Source of the DNA: Flavobacterium sp. I-STPP5a
Lineage (GTDB): Bacteria > Bacteroidota > Bacteroidia > Flavobacteriales > Flavobacteriaceae
Direction: 5' to 3'
NCBI RefSeq assembly: GCF_009764685.1
Contig: NZ_VHLM01000013.1
Coordinates: 19,156 to 83,155, forward strand
DNA length: 64,000 bases
Part shown: one piece after another, positions 56,595 through 64,000 of the stretch
How positions within the stretch are numbered: the first letter of the stretch is position 1
Layout: every line of letters begins with the position of its first letter
Notes under the pieces: model-generated
The model's database searches: none
What the model was told of the DNA's origin: nothing
Seen by the model: the letters and a program-made list of their open reading frames with translations, nothing else
Translations under genes and position numbers: made by a program

Positions 56595-56662
56595 GTCGTA
56601 ACTTTTTAAAATTAAGCATAATACAATAGTAAAAATAGCGTTATTTTCATTAAAGATAAAAG

Positions 56663-57487
56663 ATGAAGGCAATTTATTTCTTACTAATTATTAGCATTTT
56701 AATGCCTTATAAATCAAAGGCACAGCAAGGCAGACCAAATATTCCGTTTGAAACACGACTTTCAAAAGCAGCTTTATCCATTATAAACCCCAATGTAATT
56801 TATGATCCAACGTATAAATCCATACCCTATCCTAAAGGCGATGTACCTAAAAACAAAGGAGTTTGTACAGATGTAGTCATTAGAGCCTACCGAAAATTGA
56901 ATATTGATTTACAAAAAGAAGTACATGAAGATATGAAAACTAATTTTTCCAAATATCCCAACCTTAAAAAATGGGGCATGAAAAGGACTGATACAAATAT
57001 AGATCACAGAAGAGTTCCAAACTTAGAGGTTTTCTTTGAAAGAAAAGGTAAAAAACTACTGGTAACCGATAAAGCTCAAGATTATAAAACAGGTAATATT
57101 ATTACTTGGATAATTAACGGAAAGCTACCCCACATAGGTATTGTAACTCATAAAAAAACGAGTGACGGCATGCGAGGGCACTGAAAAAGTCCCTATTTTC
57201 AAAAATCATTAAAAAAAGTGATTAAATAAGGCTTTGATTTTATTTAATCGTCTTTTTTTAGTCAAATTTAATCTTCTTAGATTACAAGGGGTTTGTAATA
57301 ACTAAAAGGAGCGAAACCATTGTGTTTTCGCTCCTTTTTAGTTATTTTCATTTTCCTTATTCGAGGGACTTTTTCAGTGCCCTCCGGCATGCGTCCATTA
57401 CTAGTTCATAATGTAGGAGCTGGACAAGTACTGGAAGACTGTTTATTTAAATATAAAATAGTGGGGCATTATCAATATGAAAAATAA
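56663..57487 (+). pseudogene. DUF1287 gene split by a MITE
   Basis: The secreted protein starts MKAIYFLLIISILMPYKSKA (signal peptide) and has the DUF1287 core YDPTYKSIPYPKGDVPKNKG, VCTDVVIRAYRKLNIDLQKE, VPNLEVFFERKGK and GNIITWIINGKLPHIGIVTH. It then runs into a 211-bp insertion and stops early (SDGMRGH, stop at 57182-57184). Removing 57174-57384 with one copy of the 8-bp duplication restores a frame reading SDGMRPLLVHNVGAGQVLED and CLFKYKIVGHYQYEK before a stop at 57485-57487, 201 aa in all. The restored end fits the family's RPLVIHNIGAG pattern. The insertion therefore looks recent, and about 172 residues could still be made. Function of DUF1287 is unknown. Confidence 0.9.
57166..57392. mobile_element. 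211-bp MITE with target-site duplication
   Basis: The element spans 57174-57384. Its ends are perfect 21-bp inverted repeats beginning GAGGGCACTGAAAAAGTCCC (57174-57194 and 57364-57384). The flanks CGGCATGC (57166-57173 and 57385-57392) are an exact 8-bp duplication. Inside lie two hairpins: ATTACAA / TTGTAAT (57281-57299) and a long one, about 19 bp with one bulge (57298-57345, core GGAGCGAAA / TTTCGCTCC) ending in a T-rich arm, able to terminate transcription. No transposase is encoded, so it depends on a full element elsewhere with the same ends. Confidence 0.93.
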
Positions 57488-57488
57488 A

Positions 57489-57510
57489 AGGCGCCATAAT
57501 AATGGCGCCT
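57489..57510. terminator. Terminator between the DUF1287 pseudogene and mpl
   Basis: AGGCGCCAT and ATGGCGCCT form a perfect 9-bp GC-rich stem with a 4-base loop. It sits just after the DUF1287 stop and just past the mpl stop, serving both convergent genes. Confidence 0.8.
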
Positions 57511-57519
57511 CAAAGTTTA

Positions 57520-58929
57520 TTACTGCATTAGATTTTTAACCTCATCAAAATTTAATCCTCCATAATTACCGGAACTCATCAACAACAACGCTGAATTTTC
57601 TAAATCAAGGTTAAACAAATAGTCTTTAAAATCTTGTGGATTGGTATAAATAATCAAATCTTCTCTGTTAAAAGCTTTGGCTATTTGATCATAAGTTACT
57701 TCTTCAAGTTGTTTGATTTTTACAGCATCTGGCGAGTAAAACACAACTGCTACATCTGCATATTCTAGCGCTCCTTCATATTCTTTTAAGAACTCCGCAT
57801 TCAAACTACTGTAAGTGTGCAATTCTAAACAGGCTACTAATGTGCGATTTGGGTATTGTTCTTTTACGGCTTTGGTTGTGGCTGCTACTTTACTTGGAGA
57901 GTGTGCAAAATCTTTGTAAGCCACTTTCCCTTTTCCTTCGGCTATTTTCTCTAGACGCTTACTTGCACCTTTAAAGCTAGCAATTGCTTCGTAAAAATCA
58001 GCTTCATCAACGCCCATGTTTTGGCAAATCCATTTGGCACCAGCCAAATTATTTAAATTGTGCGCACCAAACACTTCAATTGGCATGTCCCCTTCTGGAG
58101 TTTCTAAAAGTGTTATTCCATCACTCACTGTATATTGTGGTGTAGCATACGCTAATTTACGGATCGGATTTGTTGCAGCCTCAGCAACGCGTTTCACTTC
58201 GGCATCGTCTTCGTTGTATACTAATATTCCACCGTTCGTAATTTTATCAATAAAAATTTCAAACTGCTCCACGTAATTTTCATAAGTAGGAAAAACATTT
58301 ATGTGATCCCAAGCAATACCTGAAATTAGAGCAATATTAGGCTGATACAAATGAAATTTAGGACGCCTGTCTATAGGTGACGACAAATACTCATCCCCTT
58401 CAAGTACCATAAAATCATTTTCTTCGGTCAGATGTACCATCGTATCAAAACCCTCAAGTTGCGCTCCTACCATATAATCTACAGCAATATTATGATAATG
58501 CATCACGTGCAAAATCATAGATGTTATAGTAGTCTTTCCGTGAGAGCCTCCTATCACTACACGAGTTTTGTTTTTTGACTGCTCGTATAAAAATTCTGGA
58601 TAAGAATATATTTTTAACCCTAAAGCTTGTGCTTGTAGTAATTCAGGATTATCAGCTTTGGCATGCATACCCAAAATAATTGCTTCTATACCTTGTGTTA
58701 TTTTTTCGGGAAACCAACCCATCTCTTGCGGAAGTAATCCTTTTTTTTCTAACCTTGATTTCGAAGGCTCAAAAACTGCATCGTCACTACCTGTAACTTT
58801 ATATCCTTTGTTGTGCAATGCAAGTGCCAAGTTGTGCATGGCGCTACCTCCTACTGCTATAAAATGAAGATGGTTAGATGTATTTGAACTTAATACCGAT
58901 GGGTTAGAATTTGGATGTGTAGTTTCCAT
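57520..58929 (-). CDS. mpl: UDP-MurNAc:L-Ala-gamma-D-Glu-meso-DAP ligase (Mpl)
   Basis: 469-aa Mur ligase that reattaches recycled tripeptide to UDP-MurNAc. N-terminal UDP-binding domain HLHFIAVGGSAMHNLALALH, ATP site VVIGGSHGKTTITSMILHVM, then VLEGDEYLSSPIDRRPKFHL and IALISGIAWDHINVFPTYEN. C-terminal domain has YKDFAHSPSKVAATTKAVKE (corresponding to the DFAHHP region of MurC-type ligases). FMVLEGDEY and GMHAKADNPELLQAQ favour Mpl over MurC. Cytoplasmic peptidoglycan recycling. Confidence 0.93.
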   Translation of the reverse strand: METTHPNSNPSVLSSNTSNHLHFIAVGGSAMHNLALALHNKGYKVTGSDDAVFEPSKSRLEKKGLLPQEMGWFPEKITQGIEAIILGMHAKADNPELLQAQALGLKIYSYPEFLYEQSKNKTRVVIGGSHGKTTITSMILHVMHYHNIAVDYMVGAQLEGFDTMVHLTEENDFMVLEGDEYLSSPIDRRPKFHLYQPNIALISGIAWDHINVFPTYENYVEQFEIFIDKITNGGILVYNEDDAEVKRVAEAATNPIRKLAYATPQYTVSDGITLLETPEGDMPIEVFGAHNLNNLAGAKWICQNMGVDEADFYEAIASFKGASKRLEKIAEGKGKVAYKDFAHSPSKVAATTKAVKEQYPNRTLVACLELHTYSSLNAEFLKEYEGALEYADVAVVFYSPDAVKIKQLEEVTYDQIAKAFNREDLIIYTNPQDFKDYLFNLDLENSALLLMSSGNYGGLNFDEVKNLMQ

Positions 58930-58990
58930 ATTTATATTTTTCTGAATTTTATTTGCGCATTGGCCACAGCCAAATAACGGAGTGAGATTA

Positions 58991-59641
58991 TTACGTTTTC
59001 TTTAATTTATGTTTGTATAAATTGTCTAATTTTTGGGAACCTACTTTTGAACTACCCGCCTGAATGGCTTTTTTGTATTGATTTTCTGCAGCAGCGTATC
59101 GTTCAAAATATTCCTCAATATGCCCTCTTGAAAGGTAGCCGTCTACAGGTGATAATTTTGCTAATTCATTGGAATATTTTATCGCTTTAGACTCGCTTCC
59201 GCCAACAATTCCAGGCAACTGAATATACAATTCTATCAATGCCCATCGGGAGTCAATATGCTTTGGGTTTAATACAATGGCTTTTTCAAATGAAGATTTA
59301 ACCTCATCAATCATTCCAAGCGCTTTAAACTTATTCACGGTCTTTGCTTTCATTCCTAAGGCACCACCATATTTATAATGATAATCTGCCTCAGTAGGCT
59401 TAAGCACTTTGAGTTTTTTATAATACACTATCGCTTTATCCCATGATTTAGATTGACCCGCAATATCGCCTAGGTATTCTATAACCTTAGGATCAGCAGG
59501 ATTAGTTTTCAAAATGCCTTCAAAAAGAACTTCTGCCTGACTGTATTTTTCTTCCTTGAAAAGTTTCTCTGCTTTTTCAAAATTGGATTGAGACCACATC
59601 ATGATTGGTAGCAATAAAAAAGAATAAAGAATTTGTTTCAT
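58991..59641 (-). CDS. Secreted tetratricopeptide-repeat protein
   Basis: 216-aa protein with a signal peptide (MKQILYSFLLLPIMMWSQS). Helical repeats of the TPR type run from residue 20: FEKAEKLFKEEKYSQAEVLF, NPADPKVIEYLGDIAGQSKS, WDKAIVYYKKLKVLKPTEAD, and later VKSSFEKAIVLNPKHIDSRW and YAAAENQYKKAIQAGSSKVG. Such proteins act as scaffolds. The partner is unknown. The 49-residue middle part with GALGMKAKTVNKFKALGMID departs from the canonical repeat. Confidence 0.85.
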   Translation of the reverse strand: MKQILYSFLLLPIMMWSQSNFEKAEKLFKEEKYSQAEVLFEGILKTNPADPKVIEYLGDIAGQSKSWDKAIVYYKKLKVLKPTEADYHYKYGGALGMKAKTVNKFKALGMIDEVKSSFEKAIVLNPKHIDSRWALIELYIQLPGIVGGSESKAIKYSNELAKLSPVDGYLSRGHIEEYFERYAAAENQYKKAIQAGSSKVGSQKLDNLYKHKLKKT

Positions 59642-59885
59642 TTTTCAAAAATAAGGAATTTATATAAGGATGTGAAAAGAATATGAGCCAACATTGCAAC
59701 TAAAAGTATAATGAAATGGAAAACTTAAAAAAACTTTCTCATAACATCCCGCTCTTACTTTAGCTACAGATTAAACTCATGGTTGATCATAGCACGAAGA
59801 TGCAAACAAAGTCCTTGCCAAAAGGTCAACTCATCATAAATGAATCAGCAATCAGTTTCTGTTTTTTCGCAACCAAAAAACTAAT

Positions 59886-60875
59886 ATGAAAATATTTTAT
59901 GCCATTCAAGCCACTGGAAACGGCCATATCAGTAGAGCTACTCAATTATACCCATATTTACTTCAACACGGAACAGTCGATTTTTTCTTGAGCGGCAACA
60001 ATGCCAGTTTAGATCTTAAAATACCTATTCGATATAAAAGCAATGGCTGCAGCTTGTACTACAGCAAGTGCGGTGGACTCGATTACTGGAACATCACAAA
60101 AAATATCAAACCACGCCAAATCTATAAAGACGCTGATGCACTGCCACTTAAAGACTATGATGTTGTAATCAATGATTTTGATGCCATCACTTCACTAGCT
60201 TGTAAAATGCAAAACGTACATTCGGTTCAATTAGGACATCAAGCCAGTTTCCTATCCAAAAACACTCCCAGACCCGATAAAAAAAATATCATGGGAGAGC
60301 TCATTTTACAGCATTATGCAAAAGCTCCTAAAAACATTGGCTTGCACTTTGAAAACTACGACAGCTTCATAAGGCCTCCCATGATCAAGGACAAAATAAT
60401 TGAAGCCAATCCCAAAAATTTACAACATATCACTGTTTATTTACCATCGTTTGACCAAAACTGTATCGAAAAAGCGTTTCAAAAGTTACACAATGTAACA
60501 TTTCATTGGTTCCTTAGTAGCGTAACTCACAAACACACCATTCAAAATATTACCTATTATCCCGTTAACCAAAAACAATTCAATAAAAGCCTCATCACTT
60601 GTGACGGAATTATTACGGGCGGAGGTTTTGAAACTCCAGCCGAAGCACTATACCTCAAGAAGAAAGTATTGAGCATACCAATTCGCAATCATTACGAGCA
60701 AGAATGTAACGCCGCAGCATTAAAAAAACTTGGCGTTCCGGTAGTGTACACCGTCGATAAAGAATTTGATACTATAATTTCAAACTGGTTAAACATGAAA
60801 ATTACGTATCCTGAAATGCAAGCCAATAACATTCCTGAAACGCTTCAATACCTTTTTGACACCTATCGAGATTAA
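59886..60875 (+). CDS. Glycosyltransferase-like protein (MJ1255 family)
   Basis: 329-aa cytoplasmic protein with GT-B pattern. The N-terminus MKIFYAIQATGNGHISRATQ has the G-x-G-H-xx-R motif of MurG-like and MJ1255-type transferases. DVVINDFDAITSLACKMQNV and QLGHQASFL follow. The C-terminal half has CDGIITGGGFETPAEALYLK and KVLSIPIRNHYEQECNAAAL, the nucleotide-sugar-binding part. Function is not known for this family; it may modify a lipid or glycan. Preceded by 244 bp with no gene found. Confidence 0.8.
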   Translation: MKIFYAIQATGNGHISRATQLYPYLLQHGTVDFFLSGNNASLDLKIPIRYKSNGCSLYYSKCGGLDYWNITKNIKPRQIYKDADALPLKDYDVVINDFDAITSLACKMQNVHSVQLGHQASFLSKNTPRPDKKNIMGELILQHYAKAPKNIGLHFENYDSFIRPPMIKDKIIEANPKNLQHITVYLPSFDQNCIEKAFQKLHNVTFHWFLSSVTHKHTIQNITYYPVNQKQFNKSLITCDGIITGGGFETPAEALYLKKKVLSIPIRNHYEQECNAAALKKLGVPVVYTVDKEFDTIISNWLNMKITYPEMQANNIPETLQYLFDTYRD

Positions 60876-60884
60876 AATTAGTTT

Positions 60885-60985
60885 TGGGGAATGCCCCGCA
60901 AAAAAAGCGGGTCGGGCTATACAGTTCAATCTTTTTTGCGAAAAAAACGCAAAAAAGGATTTCCCTTTCTATCCCTCATTCAACA
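60885..60985. repeat. Hairpin-rich intergenic element
   Basis: Two hairpins in a row: CCCGC / GCGGG with an A7 loop (60895-60911) and CTTTTTTGCG / CGCAAAAAAG with an A7 loop (60931-60957). GGATTTCCCTTTCTATCCCT follows. From memory this resembles a short dispersed element common between genes in flavobacteria; it may also act as terminator for the glycosyltransferase gene. Confidence 0.5.
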
Positions 60986-61082
60986 CTGCTTTAAATAGTT
61001 AAGCCAATCCGAGAGCTAAACTGAAAAAATAAAATATTTCAGCAAAATCTAATTTATTTATTACTTTAGTAAAAAATAAATT

Positions 61083-61544
61083 ATGAAAACACTAGTAGAA
61101 TGGTTTGAAGAATATAGCGTAAGCCACAAAAACCTGACCAATAAAAAGATTCATTATATCTGTGTACCACTTATCTTTTTTTCGGTGGTTGGTTTGTTCA
61201 TGAGCATCCCGAGTGGTGTTTTATCTCCACTAGCCTCCCTAAATCCAGCGCTAGCCAATTGGGCTTTTGTAGTGCTACTATTTGTTTTGTTTTTCTATTT
61301 TAGGCTTTCCTTAGTAATGGGAATAAAAATGACCTTCTTTACAGCTATTTGTCTCATCGGAAATTATTTAGTATCTCAATATGTACCGTTAGTTTGGTTT
61401 TCTATAATTGTATTCACCGTAGGATGGATTGGACAGTTTTATGGCCACAAAATCGAAGGTAAAAAACCATCCTTTATCAAAGATCTACAATTCTTATTAA
61501 TTGGTCCTGCATGGGTAATACAATCGGTGTTTAGCACCAAATAA
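61083..61544 (+). CDS. Mpo1-like (DUF962) membrane protein
   Basis: 153-aa protein with four hydrophobic segments. MKTLVEWFEEYSVSHKNLTN, KKIHYICVPLIFFSVVGLFM with the first conserved histidine pair (SHKN and IHY) and GWIGQFYGHKIEGKKPSFIK are the DUF962 pattern. Yeast Mpo1 is an iron-dependent dioxygenase of 2-hydroxy fatty acids. The conserved histidines suggest the same chemistry here, which is an inference. It ends in a clear terminator. Confidence 0.88.
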   Translation: MKTLVEWFEEYSVSHKNLTNKKIHYICVPLIFFSVVGLFMSIPSGVLSPLASLNPALANWAFVVLLFVLFFYFRLSLVMGIKMTFFTAICLIGNYLVSQYVPLVWFSIIVFTVGWIGQFYGHKIEGKKPSFIKDLQFLLIGPAWVIQSVFSTK

Positions 61545-61615
61545 GAATGATATTAAAAAGATATTTTTCTACTTTGTTTCTTCAAAAGAGTATATGGAGG
61601 AGCAAAAAAATTATA

Positions 61616-61652
61616 AAACAGCAACTTAAACAACAAAGTTGCTGTTTTTTTT
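61616..61652 (+). terminator. Intrinsic terminator of the Mpo1-like gene
   Basis: AAACAGCAACTT and AAGTTGCTGTTT form a 12-bp stem with an 8-base loop, followed by a run of eight T residues. Confidence 0.92.
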
Positions 61653-61768
61653 ATGCCTAGCAGGCTCAAAAAAAATCCAGTAAACTCTTTATAAATTACA
61701 TTCAAAAAAAGTGTAATTTGTAGCGCAATTCAATCAAGATAAAACTTCAATAGACATAGCCATTTACC

Positions 61769-63041
61769 ATGAAAAAATACATCTTAACTTTGTTTTTTGT
61801 GACAGTAACCGCCTTCTCGCAGCAGTATGAAAAGAAATGGTCACAGATCCTAGCCCAAGAAAATAAAGGCAAAATAAAATCAGCAACTGAACTTGTTGAT
61901 GCTATTTACAAAAAAGCAAAAAAAGAGAATAATGAAGTTCAAATCATTAAATGTTTTTTTTACAAGTCAAAATACCTGCAAGTTCTTGAAGAAGATGCAC
62001 AAAACAAAATCATTCGCAATCTTAAAACCGAAATCAATTCTGCAACTATACCTTCAAAAGCAATTTTGAATTTAGTGTATGCCAAGTGTTTAATTGCGTA
62101 TAAAAATAAAAACTCGTATTTGATATACAATAGAACAAATACGACTAGTCTTGAGGATGATTTTCTGACTTGGACAGCTAAAGACTTCGAAAAAGAGATT
62201 TCTTCTTCGGTTACAAAAACGCTAACAGACGAAACTGTATTAAAAAAAACACCATTAACACAATATGAAGCCGTATTTGATTTTTCAAAAAACCAAGACA
62301 CAAATGAATCCTTATATTCTTATCTAGTAGGTGAAAATATAGACTACCTTAAAACAAATCTCAATTATTGGCAAAGCAGAAACAACAAACAACTGCAAGC
62401 CATGAAGGAGGAACTTTTTCAGGATTCAGAAAATTTCGCAAAATTAAAATTTGATTTTTTAGAAAAGGAACCCATCAAACTTGTACTTCAGTTATACCAA
62501 GAACTGGAAAAAGAACACAGCACTAGTGAGAAGCAACTAACCCGCATGAAATTCATTCAGGCTTACGTAAATATTTCCCATGAATTATACTTGAAATTCT
62601 TAAACCAAATTAAAGCGAAATCAACTGACACCATTAGCAACGAAAAGATTCAATTAGAAAACGCTAGCATCCTTCTTGCAAATGCCTCGAAAAAGACTTT
62701 TCCAGATTATAATAAAAAAGCACTCGCATTACTGGATAGCATTATAAAAAACAACAGCCGAACAAATGCTTTTAAACAAGCAGTACAACTGAGCCACACA
62801 ACAACGTTAAAAACACTAACAGTTCAACTTCAAAAACATTCTTATACCAATGAAAATACCAGAGCCTCTGTACAATACAAAAACGTAAACAAACTCAAGG
62901 TTACATTTTATAAAATAGATCAAAAAACAAATCAAATTCTACAAAACGCGACTTATAACAAAGACAGCTTAGTACAAACCATTAGAGCTAAAAAAGAAAT
63001 TGCAACTAGAGATTATGATTTAGAAAACAAAAAAGATTATA
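61769..63041 (+). pseudogene. 5' part of an alpha-2-macroglobulin-like gene, cut by an IS
   Basis: Signal peptide MKKYILTLFFVTVTAFSQQ, then a helical N-terminal region (YEKKWSQILAQENKGKIKSA; QIIKCFFYKSKYLQVLEEDA; KAILNLVYAKCLIAYKNKNS). An MG1-like strand segment ARASVQ-type follows as ENTRASVQYKNVNKLKVTFY, and the gene-encoded part ends near ENKKDY (residue 424). This arrangement fits the large (around 1,900-2,000 aa) alpha-2-macroglobulin-like surface proteins of Bacteroidota, which act as protease traps or surface proteins. At 63042 an IS1595-type element begins and its transposase happens to continue the same frame, so a single open frame of 740 aa spans both. That fusion is accidental. 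The rest of the gene should lie beyond 64000. Confidence 0.7.
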
Positions 63042-63998
63042 GAGTTACTTACTTAAAAAACACTTATATTTATAGTAAATACAAGGATATGGAAAGTATA
63101 TTTCAGGGGGAGAATATTTTAGAGTTCATAAAGACATTCCCAGACGACCAAAGTTGCCGTGAATTTATAGCCAATGAGAAGTGGAAAGACGGCTATAGAT
63201 GTAAACGTTGCGAGAATACGAAGTATGTTTATTTTGAAAAACACAATAAAAGAGAGTGTACCAAATGTAGATATAAAGAGAGTGCAACGGCAGGAACTCT
63301 TTTTCATAGAGTTAAATTTGGAATTCAAAAAGCATTTTGTATTGCCTTTGAAATGACTTGTACAACCAAATCAATATCCTCAACTCAAGCGGCAAAACGC
63401 TATGGAATAACTCAAAAGACTTCTTGGTTGTTTATGCAAAAAGTAAGACTTGCGATGAAGTCCTCAAAACAGTATCCAATGACAGGAAATGTACAAGTTG
63501 ATGAATTTGTAGTTGGCGGAAAAGAAACAGGAAAACAAGGTAGAAGTTACGATAGCAAAAAGGCAAAAGTTGCTTGTGCTGTTGAGCTGACAGATGAAGG
63601 AAAGATAAAAAGAGGTTATGCAAATGTTATTGATGATTATTCTGCAAAGTCAATAAAACCATTATTTGACGAGCATATAAGTAAAGATGCGAATATTAAA
63701 ACAGACCAATGGACAGCTTACAAAATAATAGCAAAGAGCTATAACATCGTCCAAGAAAAAAGCGTTCCTGGGAAAAACTTCAAAGAAATGCACACTATTA
63801 TTCATCAGGTAAAAACTGCAATAAGAACGATTCAATCACACGTCAAAAAGGAACATCTCCAAAAATATTTAGATGAATATTTTTATCGACTGAACAGGTC
63901 AATTTACAAAGATTCTATTTTTGATAATATATTCAAACGATTAGTCTCACATCCGCATCAGGGTTGGAAGCAAATCGTAGTCATTAAGTAAGTAACTC
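63042..63998 (+). mobile_element. IS1595-family insertion sequence (ISXO2-like), complete
   Basis: 957-bp element bounded by perfect 15-bp inverted repeats GAGTTACTTACTTAA (63042-63056) and TTAAGTAAGTAACTC (63984-63998), with one transposase gene. Only two bases of the right flank are in the window, so target duplication cannot be checked. It is inserted in an alpha-2-macroglobulin-like gene. Confidence 0.9.
63089..63991 (+). CDS. IS1595-family transposase
   Basis: 300-aa transposase from the ATG at 63089 (MESIFQGENILEFIKTFPDD). The N-terminal zinc ribbon is YRCKRCENTKYVYFEKHNKR-ECTKC. A helix-turn-helix-like part follows (SSTQAAKRYGITQKTSWLFM). The DDE-type ISXO2 domain has VQVDEFVVGGKE and IKTDQWTAYKI, then a C-terminal YLDEYFYRLNRS. 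All parts are intact, so it may be active. Its stop codon lies inside the right inverted repeat. It is in frame with the interrupted host gene upstream, so host-promoter read-through could make a fusion protein. Confidence 0.93.
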   Translation: MESIFQGENILEFIKTFPDDQSCREFIANEKWKDGYRCKRCENTKYVYFEKHNKRECTKCRYKESATAGTLFHRVKFGIQKAFCIAFEMTCTTKSISSTQAAKRYGITQKTSWLFMQKVRLAMKSSKQYPMTGNVQVDEFVVGGKETGKQGRSYDSKKAKVACAVELTDEGKIKRGYANVIDDYSAKSIKPLFDEHISKDANIKTDQWTAYKIIAKSYNIVQEKSVPGKNFKEMHTIIHQVKTAIRTIQSHVKKEHLQKYLDEYFYRLNRSIYKDSIFDNIFKRLVSHPHQGWKQIVVIK

Positions 63999-64000
63999 GA

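Noticed and set aside
61769..63991. A single 740-aa protein
   Set aside because: Perfect 15-bp inverted repeats at 63042 and 63998 and a complete IS1595 transposase show it is a host gene fragment plus an inserted element.

Overview
The window looks like chromosome of a Flavobacterium-type bacterium (phylum Bacteroidota). Protein families point that way (SusC/SusD pair, UpxY-type NusG paralogue, eukaryote-like UDP-glucose dehydrogenase, str/S10/spc/alpha ribosomal cluster without tuf). So do AT-rich DNA, A-rich rather than Shine-Dalgarno start regions, and many Bacteroidota-type promoters (TAnnTTTG at -7). Genus is inferred from gene content; no database was searched.

Region 1 (1-18573, all genes on the minus strand) is a surface-polysaccharide locus. 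Reading in the direction of transcription: Wza-like export lipoprotein, Wzc-type tyrosine kinase, UDP-HexNAc 4-epimerase, UDP-glucose dehydrogenase, UDP-HexNAc dehydrogenase and mannose-1-P guanylyltransferase. Then comes a 1.1-kb repeat field, a NusG/UpxY antiterminator, a second repeat field and an HU-like protein. After these follow rfbB, a decayed rfbC, rfbA, fcl, gmd and a partial acetyltransferase. The genes predict UDP-GlcA, a UDP-HexNAc uronic acid, GDP-mannose, GDP-L-fucose and dTDP-4-keto-6-deoxyglucose as precursors. The rfbC remnant argues against local dTDP-L-rhamnose synthesis. Between 5.6 and 10 kb there are five copies of a ~250-bp element and long degenerate arrays of 7-bp repeats kept strictly in register.

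Region 2 (18647-26946) is housekeeping: recR, a CoA-binding protein, marC, two amidinohydrolase-family genes, gltA, eno and carA, most closed by clear intrinsic terminators.

Region 3 (27136-44583) is the ribosomal super-cluster on the minus strand: rpsL-rpsG-fusA-rpsJ, then a strong terminator and a new promoter, then rplC through rplQ including secY, infA, rpmJ (38 aa) and rpoA.

Region 4 (44754-51222, plus strand) is an Omp85-like outer-membrane protein followed by a SusC/SusD nutrient-uptake pair. rlmB follows, with its promoter interlocked with the susD terminator.

Region 5 (52075-64000) is mixed: rhomboid protease, rarA, a radC-yjjG-hypothetical operon, mpl, a TPR protein, a glycosyltransferase and an Mpo1-like protein. 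Two genes are broken by mobile DNA. A DUF1287 gene carries a 211-bp MITE with perfect terminal inverted repeats and an 8-bp target duplication. An alpha-2-macroglobulin-like gene is cut by an IS1595-family element whose 15-bp inverted repeats both lie inside the window. No rRNA, tRNA or CRISPR array was recognised.
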